From positions 789,467 through 853,466 of the forward strand of contig CACRXP010000032.1 in assembly GCA_902702965.1 (NCBI GenBank): 64,000 nt of DNA. Direction: 5' to 3'. The translations under genes were made by a program, and so were the position numbers. Source of the stretch: Spirometra erinaceieuropaei (taxonomy: Eukaryota > Platyhelminthes > Cestoda > Diphyllobothriidea > Diphyllobothriidae). Within the stretch, counting starts at the first letter, position 1. Each line of letters begins with the position of its first letter. Under the pieces are notes generated by a model that made no database searches, was not told where the DNA came from, and saw nothing but the letters and a program-made list of their open reading frames with translations. This document shows, piece after piece, positions 55,375-64,000 of the stretch.

Positions 55375-55408
55375 CTAATGATGGGTTCGAGTAGGAATCC
55401 GAAACGTC
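55375..55408 (+). ncRNA. Hammerhead-like motif, right arm
   Basis: CTAATGA (consensus CTGANGA with G to A), T, GGGTTC pairing with GAATCC around GAGTAG, GAAACGTC. The G to A change at an invariant core base should abolish cleavage. Confidence 0.5.
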
Positions 55409-55462
55409 AGGCTAATAAAGCTCTTGTCCCAACGATCATGTCTCCTCCTTCAATTTTATTTA

Positions 55463-56695
55463 TCTTGTGTCAGTCACGTCAGGATGCCGGCTTTCGCGCG
55501 AGCTCCTTGACGACCGTCGACATAAACTAAATTCTTTAAAAAAAAACTACGTAAGCGGCATGAAATTTCCCTGGCTATTTTCAATAATCTTAGAGATTCA
55601 AATCATATTTTATGAGAAATATGCAAAATACTCTTTTCTTGTTGCTTATTTGATAAAAGAACTTGTCCGACGTGATTTAAAGTGCAACGCGCGGGCAGCA
55701 TTCTGTCATGCCGTTATGTCTTTTTCAAATGTCATGCTTGAAGAAAGAGTGCCTTTTAGTTTTAGGAGACTTTCTTAATTTTTTAATATTTTTGAACCTG
55801 GACTGCTGTTACATATGCATTCGGGGTTTCCGAATTATAAGCTGCATACTTACCATAAACCATACATATCTATATGCTGTCATGAAGAGAACATACAGGA
55901 CTCATAAAATTTTGTAATAGATGTGAACCGTATTGTTCACTTTATAAGGAACATCAATAAATATGCTGGTGCGATACCGTACGATTGGGCATCTCACGGC
56001 CTTAAAAATCACCAATTTAGAAACTTTTTGAAGTCCAAAATTGTTCCTTCTTCAAGTATGAAAATCGAAGAGAATGGTAATTTTCTACCAAATGAACACA
56101 AGAAAGAGTATTTTTACACATGTTTATTGCAAATATACTTGAATTTATAAGGAAATAATGAGTCCTTTGGGAAACGCAGCAAACTTTATTCTGTATCTTT
56201 TTGACATTGGTTCCTCAGGTCGCTTTCAGACTTGTGACAAATATGCGAAACAATTAACATTTTTAAAAGGGCAACAAATCGATACCTCCCTTAATTCCTG
56301 CCAATAAGTCATGACCTTGGTTGACATCTCACGTTGATTGGCTCTGACCTCTCCCGTATTTCCCTGCGGTAATTGAAAACGGCGTATGGATCAACGTGCC
56401 GGTTAATGCATGATTCGTCGGAGTATATGGCCTGTAAATATTCACGGCCTTTTTTAAATTTATTGTAGGGCACCGAAAATAATAGGAAAAGTTCATGTTA
56501 CCAAAGTGACCATTTTTTGAGGCGATCGATAAGGAGTCCATTCGAAAGCTGGCATCCTGATATGACTAGAATATTTTGGTATTATGTGACATAATGATTC
56601 ACATGACAGCCATAATTAAGTAATGTTTTCGAACTAAAACGCATTTTGAAATTTTGACCAATATTTCGTGAGATGGGCCAACTGTGGTAGTGACA
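55463..56695. mobile_element. Fold-back element, copy 6, with nested PLE fragment
   Basis: Left end GTCAGGATGCCGGCTTTCG, right end AAGCTGGCATCCTGATATG and AAAACGCATTTTGAAATTTT, matching the family's arms. A PLE-B-type fragment is nested at 56300-56490. Confidence 0.55.
56300..56490 (-). pseudogene. PLE-B-type GIY-YIG fragment nested in the fold-back element
   Basis: Minus strand EYLQAIYSDESCINRHVDPY and AVFN correspond to EFLEVIHSDNSCTNRHVELHAVYN in PLE-B. Only the end of the nuclease remains. Confidence 0.5.
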
Positions 56696-57569
56696 ATGCC
56701 AGCATACAGACCTATGTCTGCGAGCTCTGTGTACTCACTAACCCTGTCTATTGTTGTCCTTGAGGACGGGTTCGTTCATGCACAGTAAAACGTCATGCGA
56801 GAAGATTTCTTGCTTCAGCAAGCTAACCACCTGCTCCTAAAAAGTTCACATTCTGTTTTGGGAACGCGACTGAACAGGACAAAAGTTGCGGAAGACGTTT
56901 TGTAGAAGTAGTCACCCTGTTTCACACCGTGTTCTGAGCTGTCTCATGCAAGTATTCACCTGAGGACTGAGTTTGCAGCCTTCGGTTTAGGCAGGTGTCG
57001 CTTCACGCATTATTTATAGACTTTAGAAAACATGGAACCTTATCGCCACAGTAGACAAACGTTAAAAACGAAGGCCTGTGATGAAAATGTTCAAGACTGA
57101 TAGGGAAGTCTACTTTAATAAGTCATCTCCTCAGAAACTGCTTTAGTAGGATAACTCGTCGACTAATGTTCAAATTGTTCCCGCCTTTCAGAGGCAAATT
57201 CAAGAAAAATATCGAAGCCTACTATCATCTTATTTACTTCATAAACAGACAATGAAATTTCCTCTGCCGTCGGTTTTGTGAACTTTACCCATTTTTAGGC
57301 TTCATTTTGCGATTACAGATACACTATAAAGTGGTGAGATGTCTACTAGAACACTGTTCAAACTGACAAGTTTGTGCCTTTTTCGTTTCCAAATCTATAT
57401 ATATATAAAAATGGAAGGATTTTTTTTCTGTGTTATATCTAATCTCCAAAATTACTGCACCGATTTAGATGGAATTTGGACACAACCCGACCGGCGCATA
57501 GGGCCGGGTTTTTGGCTGGTCAGTTGTGTAATTATGCCGATGGTATGCCTGTGATGGGTAAAAAACCGG
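56696..57569. other. PLE-tail-like relic, then unassigned
   Basis: 56700-56920 aligns with 48591-48860 and contains a mutated TTGAGGACGGGTTCGTTC / AAAACGTC segment. The rest is not recognised. Confidence 0.35.
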
Positions 57570-58030
57570 ATTTTTTCCGGCATAACAACGCCACCTGCTG
57601 CGGCCACTTGACCGACATTCGCTCAGACGCACATGCTCCACCCGACGGCCGCACTCACCCCAGCACCCACCCCTGCAAGCACTTGAGCAGGCCCTCCACC
57701 CTCTCTGGGCCGACGCAATATGGGCCGCCAGAGCAAACCACTCACCCTGCGGCAAAAAACCACGCAACACTTGGACGCCACTTAAAATTGTCCCACAGTC
57801 CATATAATAGGGCCGTCACCGCCGCCTCGGGGATTCTCGGGGGTGAGGACTGGATGCAATTAACACCAGACGCTCCCCTCCCCGGCTCAACACACATAAT
57901 GGGGCTGTCCCCCAGTGTCCGCTCAGTGTTGTGCAGCTCGGCTTGCGGAATCCCGGTTGCGGTCACGGCTACCGCGTTCTGCAGCTTCAGGCCTGCTTCG
58001 TTCAGCAACAGGATATACACAGCCAGCTGG
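57570..58030 (-). repeat. Divergent relative of the LTR-like repeat
   Basis: Minus strand GGCGGTGACGGCCCT and TAAGTGGCGTCCAAGTG align with blocks of 33600-33800 (GTGGTGACAGCCGCC, CAAGTGGTGTCCAGTC). The chance translations also match (GVNCIQS.. versus GVDCVQS..). Too diverged to define ends. Confidence 0.4.
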
Positions 58031-60384
58031 GAGTGGCCGAATGGCGCCAGCGCGGAACAGCAGACCACCGTCCAACACGACTTCGTGCTCAGCATTCACG
58101 CAGTCTGATGCTGTTGTAAACGACGGTACGACAACAACCGTTGGAAGACTACTGATTTTAGGGTAAGGTGATACCATATATACCGGCAGTCGGAGACCGA
58201 TTCCAACGCACCATCCATTTGCTTTTTCGGGATGGTACCGATGGATATCACTTGAACGTTAAGATGATAAATCCAGTCAGTGACGAGGTAACGCACATGA
58301 AATGCAGCGCAGTGAACCACTACTCCTACCACTACTCCTATACGACAGAATGTAAGTAATCCCCTTTTGAAATGCCGTAAATTGCTTCATCACTGCATTG
58401 TGGATATGCATGCAAACATCGAAACTGAACGCCTGCTTTCATTCGCTTAAATCAGACCAAGCTGCGCTCTGAAGGATACATTCCTTTGCATAATGCATTT
58501 GCAAACGACGGTAATACAGAAAACGTTGTAAGACTAACGCTTTTGTCGTCCACATGCACAGAGAGTCCACGCCATATGTCCGAGTACGCTCGAGGTGCAA
58601 TTGCTTACGTTTGTCAGTACGAGGCGTCCAGACCTACTCATTACCTTTCAATGTAATCCAGCTTGGGGGGATATTCACTGGCTCTTACTTCCTGGGTAAT
58701 CGTCGGCGGATGGGTATGACATCACAGCACGTGTTTTCAGGAAGAAACTGCAATCGCTGATGAACTTCATGGTGAAACACGAGGTGTTTGGGTCTGTGCG
58801 CTGCTGGATTTATTAGGTGGAATGACAAAGGAGGGGACTGCCCCATGCACATGTCCTGATCTGGCTCTATAACAAGATCGCTTCCAACGAAATCGACGAC
58901 GCAGTATGCGCCCAATTACCTGATATCGAGGTCGACAATGATTTTAATGAAGTTGTGGCGAAGAATATGATATATGGACCTTGGATGCACTGAATCCCAA
59001 TTCTTCAACTCCCCCCCGCTCCCCCGGCAAGATAGACGGAAGTCCCTTATACCGAAAATGATCAGCGGAAGACATCGGCAAATTGGCAACCGTACGAATG
59101 CGAATCGGTGACTTAGAAGTCGGTAACCGCTGGGCGGGTTCGTATTCGCCTTTGCTTTTAAAAGTAAAACGCAGCTCACATAAACGTGGAAAACTGCCAT
59201 TCCGGGAAATGAATTAGGTACATTTATAGGTACGTGTATAAAGGCAGCGGTCACCACTTTTTTCTGAATTCTCCATCGCGACTGGGTGCAGCAAACAATT
59301 GCCCTGCCTTCGACAGCGGCTAGAAGGACAATCCTGGGTTTCGCACACAATACGTACCGCCAACCGGTGGCCCTTACATTTTTCTTAATTGTGAACGTGC
59401 TCCTTCCTCATTCCCTTATTTCCCAATTCATCAGACTGAGCCACAGCAAAGCGTGGCGGGGTCCGGCTAGTTATGCATAAATAGGAAGTAGGTAAAGCAA
59501 CATACATGTTACAATATGACTAACACTTAAAATAGCCGTCCTATGTTGAACAGTTTCGAGGTCGCTGATGGAATATTTGCTTATAAAAGGAAAATGAGGG
59601 CACGCTAAAACGCAATATTATGTGCAGATGCTCTAAATACTTTTCAGGGCACCAAGGGACCCAGATATACAAAGCTCTATTTTATGAGAGGTGTAAATTT
59701 ACGTTGTTCTGAAAATAACATGCTTTCTAACGTCATATTTACACTGACCTACTCCTCTGGATCAACCAATCAGTTTCCAAGTAGTTAAAGGTCATTTAGG
59801 TATATATTTTTGGTTTAGATTACTACCTTCTATCAAGAGAAGTCTAATTGATACAAAAATGTGACCTAAGACCGTGATTAAAATGGTAAATGAACTAAGC
59901 GTAAAGAAACCTTGTATGCTTTTCCCGTGATAAAATTGCGCATAAGCACAGTTCAAACTAGTAAAGGACCCTTTATGAAACGGGTTGAGCGAAAACGTAA
60001 AATGTGCAGTTCTCGATTTACCCCGAAACGACCATAGCGATTACCATTACTGCGTTTTATGAGCCGCGTTACCCACTGTATGAGAGATCCGTTGACGCAA
60101 AATATCATGCTCGACAGCAACGTGACCCAAGGGACGTTTGTCTTGAAAGCTAAAAGGTTACCTTCTTCCGGAACTAAATTTTTAGGTTGGGGAGTCGATA
60201 AGAAAAATAGGTAGCATAGTTTGCACTTTTCAAGACTAATCCATTATAAGACGACGAAATAATATGCGAGATGGACATTGAGAATTGCGCCAGCTGAAAT
60301 CTCATCCGATATGACTTACAAACGTGGTTCCTAAGCAGACACTTTTAATCGCAGGACTTGCCTGCTTCAAGTATACCATACCTC
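58031..60384. other. Unassigned region
   Basis: A 63-codon plus frame at 58168-58359 (VGDRFQRTIHLLFRDG) is preceded by TTTTAGG, which could be a splice acceptor, but no family is recognised. A C-run lies near 59010. Nothing else supported. Confidence 0.4.
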
Positions 60385-60496
60385 AGGACGGGAGAAAGAA
60401 TAAGTGAAGAAGAAGAGTCGAGCAACGGAACACTTTGTTTATTGTCCTGAACCTTCAGACTCATGGAGGAGTCCATGGTCTGAGGTAGTACCATCA

Positions 60497-61200
60497 AATT
60501 CTCCGTTTTAACAGCAATCATCCGGTGGGTTACAAACGATGCTGTGTGAAGACGCTCTTCAAAGGGATCCAATCCCATTTCAGCAAACCGGAAGATAGAG
60601 CACGTGAGGTCCGTTATCTCCACGATCAGTTTGTGCAAAATGGCTATCCGAGGGCATTCATAAGTCGGTGCCTACGCGGTCGTCACCAGAGAACTCGAAC
60701 GTCAACACCACCGACGATGTGGCATTCTCTGCATACATCAAGGGTGTTTTAGAAGCGGCCGAGCGCATTGCCGCGGAGCTAGGTGTTGGAATTGCACACC
60801 GCCCCAAAGCCACCATGCGCAAGAGGGTAATGAAAATCAAAGACCGATTAAAGCCTAAAGAGCAATCTGGAGTAGTGTATCGCATTCCGTGTCAAAATTG
60901 CCCTTGTAACTACACAGGACAGACTGGACGCACGCTCGGATAGCGCATACACGAACATAAGCTGGCTGTGCGACGAAACGGCGCATTATCACAAGTGGCG
61001 CCCACACCCACGAAATGGGTCACGAGTTTGACTTCGCAGCCACCAAAATAGTCCCCCACACCGGAACCAAAACAGGTCGAGAATTGGTTGAATCCTGGAG
61101 CTCGGATGAAAATTCTATCAATCGATTTGTCAATCTGGCGCCGGCGTACAGAGCCCTGCGTAGTCACCTTCAGTCTTGCGCCGTCTGTCGATGATTGGGC
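60497..61200 (+). pseudogene. PLE-E thumb and GIY-YIG endonuclease, frameshifted
   Basis: Begins in the thumb block RFNSNHPVGYKRCCVKTLFK, continues RYLHDQFVQNGYP; a frameshift near 60690 leads to AYIKGVLEAAERIAAELGVG, KEQSGVVYRIPCQNCPCNYT (GIY-YIG with the CxxC feature), GQTGRTLG, a stop, RIHEHKLAVRR, then a further frame change. Polymerase motifs absent. Confidence 0.8.
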
Positions 61201-61245
61201 CTACATGCCTTATAACTGTCGCTTGCTCTGTTGCTGCAACTACCT

Positions 61246-61275
61246 CTGACGACGGACTCCTGTACGAATCTGAAA
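61246..61275 (+). ncRNA. Hammerhead-like motif in PLE-E tail
   Basis: CTGACGA, C, GGACTC against GAATCT (one mismatch), loop CTGTAC, then GAAA. A degenerate inverted copy is at 60452-60486. Confidence 0.4.
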
Positions 61276-61335
61276 TCTCAGGACAATAAACAAAGTGTTC
61301 CGGTGCTCGACTCTTCTTCTTCACTTATGCATACA

Positions 61336-63436
61336 CCTGGAACTCTAAATTTCGCCTTCATTCGGGAGAAGGAATATACTTAATTTTAAAACTGACCTCC
61401 AGTGGGAAGATTGCTTTATTGGGCGTGGATCCTGATCCTGTAACCGACAGTTCGACCATCGCGAACGACGAGTTCCACTCTATGCCACACAGCACGGCTG
61501 GCGCAGGGGCGATGACTCCCTCGTGAGGGAGTTTATGCAGCAGACTTGCCACACTATCTCCTCCCCCGGTCCCGGTGGCAGGACAGTGACGGATGCAGGA
61601 TCCTAGACAGTGACTGACAAAACTAAACACCCAGTCCGCGCACGATGAAGCAGGTTTTCATGGAAACGAACTAACGGCTTGGACCCCGTCTGAATGGAAG
61701 TCCCGTAGAGGGGATGAATTAAGTCAACCCCACTATAACTCCCTTAACCCCTTCCTCAGTTCGCTGCTCGAGCTGGCCAGCCATCTGATGAGGAGATTTG
61801 ACGCGTGGCCGGCGCGGCAGAAGCCTGCTCCTAGACGTGCTACTGCGCCCTTTGTTTGGCATCGGTTACGGACTCATGGCACGACTGACAGGCCATCTTC
61901 CGCATGCTCCACCGTAGGAACATCAACTACGTCACACACGCACTATCATCGCACCAACAGCAAGTGTAAATCTCGACCAAAGGACAAGAGACCCGTAGTT
62001 CCTTGGACATCAAAACGCAAAATTTCCTACAAAACCTCACTTAAGTCACAAGTTATCTAAATCATGGGGCTGGATATAGCTGACTAGCGACATTTAGCAA
62101 GACAGAACTGGCCATCCTAGACGCCCTCTACTCTGGTGGACAAACCCAAGAAAGATTTGGCGATTTTGGCGTCTTTTTGAGCCGGGGAGCAAACCGCTTC
62201 CCCAACCGCCTTATAGAATAGGAACATCGGCTTTGCTCAGGAAGCGCCCTCTCGTACTGTACATTTCTTATCCTACCCATTCGCATTATCTCAACTAAAA
62301 ATGCCTCCAGTTCCAATGTTTTCTTCCGTAGAAGATCCTCCCCCCAGGGCGAAAACATCAGAAATTTAAATGTTCTGAACGGAAACAAGGCTTGATTTCA
62401 GTTAATGACCTTTTTATCATTGCAAGGTAGGTTTTGCTTGCTTTTACCTAAGATTTTGCTTCTAGTCTTTTCCGAAACGCTGCTTTTGAACACTACTACG
62501 GGGTAACTCGAGCAATTGGTTTGGTCGCCTGTAGGAATTGGGATGTCAAATTATGGGGCAGAAACCTTGTGGTCATACCGCAAATTTCCCGAAGCTGAGT
62601 AAGAAAAGATAAACAAATTCGCAATCAGTCGTCAGCGTAGGGCAGACTTGCTTAGTCAAAGTTTCAGAAATTAATCAAACATTGTTGACATAGGCAAATT
62701 TTTGAAGCTCGTCGGCCTGTCTGATTCTGTGAACTCGGCAAAAACTATCTCCTATTTGCAAAAAGGAATCCAGGAAAAGCAGTTTTTTCCTCACAGCCGA
62801 GGGCGTGGTTGCCGTGACTCAGCCCTAACCAGTATTTCGGTGGAAATGTACCCTATAATCAGCAAACGGGCTAAATACAACTGTCAACCTATTTTTAATG
62901 ACTGCTACTGGATGACGGGAGAAGTCTAAAGAATGGAGACTTAAGGGAAAATTGTTATTTTGCCACACGCTTCTGAAGGGCTGCAGACTATGCAGCCCAA
63001 GATATATGGGCGATTCGCTGACTGTCTGCTATTTAAGTAGGTACTTGGGGGAATTGTTTTCTTACTTAAAATCCTGACATTTTGTTCCCTTCCCCTCACG
63101 TGATTTGGACAAAGAATATTTTGTTTTATCCGCTGGCCAGGGAGATGACTGGCCATCAATTAGAAAGCTTTGTATGATGGCGAACAAAGCGTGGACGTGT
63201 CATTTTTTGTTTGTGAATTGGGGATTTACTCTAGGAGACGTTGCTGCACACCGCAGCAGTGAACGTGGACGTTTCAAGACGTCCTTGAAAATGTTAGCGA
63301 ATAGTCAATTTGTTTTTATGGCCCGAAGCTGGTCGCAAGAGAAGACACGGATTGTATGCTGTCTTTATCTAAACTGAAAAAGGTTGAAATCACTCTGCTA
63401 TGTAGTTTGTTTTTAAAGAAGTCCACTTTTTGGACG
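61336..63436. other. Unassigned region
   Basis: Several open frames of 75-90 codons, none with recognisable motifs or matching splice sites. Confidence 0.45.
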
Positions 63437-64000
63437 AAGAGCGGTCGATCTCATGAAATAATAACCGAAATTCTGCAGAGCATGCTCGATAAGGGAGGAT
63501 TTTTTTAGAGGGGGGTTGTTATACCGATTACCATACAGCGCAATTCCGTTATATTTCAGACACGCCAAGCCCCCTGCAAATCTCTGCCCTTGGTAAAAAA
63601 GGACCACTAAATTTGTATGCAGCGCTTCTATTGGTTTTCGATTCCAGTATGAATTCAAATGTCTTTCATAGAAAACATACAAACAAATCGTTTTTGTGTC
63701 CATTTGGTAGTATATAATGTCTTCTAAATTTATACTTACAAAAAAGATTTTCCATGGGATTCAAAATGTTTTTCAACTCAGCAATAATTTTGAGGAAGGC
63801 CTGCCATTGCCTTATCGTCTAGGGTTTCAAGTTTACAAACTGTATACTTCCCATGCAAGCGACACCATATACTCCTCTATGCCATTAAAAAGATACCAAA
63901 CTGAGCTCATAAAATTTTCTAGTGCATATGGATTATGTTGTACACTTCTTGAAAAGCATTACTGAAGGACAGACACGATGCTATTTGAACAGACATTGTA
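63437..64000. mobile_element. Fold-back element, copy 7, cut by window end
   Basis: Left end GTCGATCTCATGAAATAATA, AAATTCTGCAGAGCATGC, GATTACCATACAGC and AATTCAAATGTCTTTCATAGAAAACATAC follow the family order. The right arm lies outside the window. Confidence 0.55.

Larger units (their letters stand above)
55027..55445. repeat. Head-to-head pair of PLE termini (fold-back), hammerhead motif in each arm
   Basis: Arms of about 195 bp, 55027-55225 and 55250-55445, are reverse complements (TATTTATAGGATGCAGTC / GACTGCATCCTATAAATA; AAAGCAGATACG / CGTATCTGCTTTT) around a ~25-bp centre. Each arm has GGTTCGAGTAGGAATCCG or its GGCTCGAG variant and GAAACGTC. There is no coding sequence between the arms. 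Confidence 0.75.
60385..61335 (+). mobile_element. 5'-truncated Penelope-like element (PLE-E) with inverted 3' end at its 5' edge
   Basis: Coding remnant from about 60497 to 61200, 3' end about 61335. The last ~95 bp (61240-61335) recur inverted at 60385-60492, immediately before the truncation point (AGAAGAAGAGTCGAGCA versus TGCTCGACTCTTCTTCTT; TTTGTTTATTGTCCTGA versus its complement). A shorter relative is at 19370-19670. Confidence 0.75.

Noticed and set aside
57476..58108. 210-codon plus-strand ORF
   Set aside because: It runs antisense through a divergent member of the LTR-like repeat and has no motif. Its length is explained by high G+C.
58168..58359. Possible host exon encoding VGDRFQRTIHLLFRDG
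   Set aside because: An acceptor-like TTTTAGG precedes it, but no family, no partner exon and no donor with consistent phase was found.

Overview
The window looks like nuclear DNA of a flatworm, most likely a tapeworm or fluke. The evidence is a compact metazoan protein phosphatase gene with one very small (35-nt) intron and larger repeat-filled introns, CR1- and RTE-like LINE relics, several families of Penelope-like elements (PLEs) with GIY-YIG endonucleases, and tRNA-derived SINEs. The phylum is an inference; species cannot be told from the sequence. There is one clear host gene; almost everything else recognisable is mobile-element DNA.

Host gene: a seven-exon gene (11541-22711, + strand) encodes a 325-residue serine/threonine phosphatase PP1 catalytic subunit of the beta/delta type. 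All introns are GT-AG, all metal and catalytic residues are present, and the C-terminal tail has lost the usual TPPR phosphorylation motif. Exons 1-5 sit in a 4.8-kb unique spacer between the arms of a ~4.1-kb inverted repeat (6375-10541 and 15348-18076). The left arm lies upstream of the gene and the right arm inside intron 5. The only assembly gap (16441-16482) is in the right arm and, judged by the left arm, may hide about 1.37 kb.

Layout: 0.4-4.7 kb, CR1-like LINE material. 6.4-10.5 kb, left arm (SINE, decayed LINE reverse transcriptase, PLE 3' end). 11.5-22.7 kb, PP1. 22.7-26.1 kb, mostly unassigned. 26.1-32.0 kb, a nest of SINEs, two PLEs, a fold-back SINE module and large microsatellites, bracketed by a direct repeat. 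33.5-38.4 kb, an LTR-like repeat, a fold-back element fragment and two PLEs, one with a long intact ORF. 39.8-51.5 kb, AT-rich long-terminal-inverted-repeat (fold-back) elements separated by unassigned DNA. 51.6-56.7 kb, a second LTR-like copy, a cluster of SINE dimers, PLE remnants and another fold-back element. 57.5-64 kb, a divergent LTR-like repeat, a 5'-truncated PLE and the start of one more fold-back element.

The most interesting hidden signal is in the PLE tails. At least seven separate loci, in diverged families, carry the same small RNA-like layout: a YTGANRA box, one unpaired pyrimidine, a 5-7 bp stem whose sequence differs between families, a short loop, then GAAA directly after the stem (GAAACGTC in the best copies). 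This matches the core of hammerhead ribozymes known from PLEs. In three families a 5'-truncated copy also carries an inverted copy of its own 3' end at its 5' edge. The SINE cluster contains a composite tRNA-linker-tRNA unit bounded by an 11-bp target-site duplication, so the dimer apparently moved as one element.
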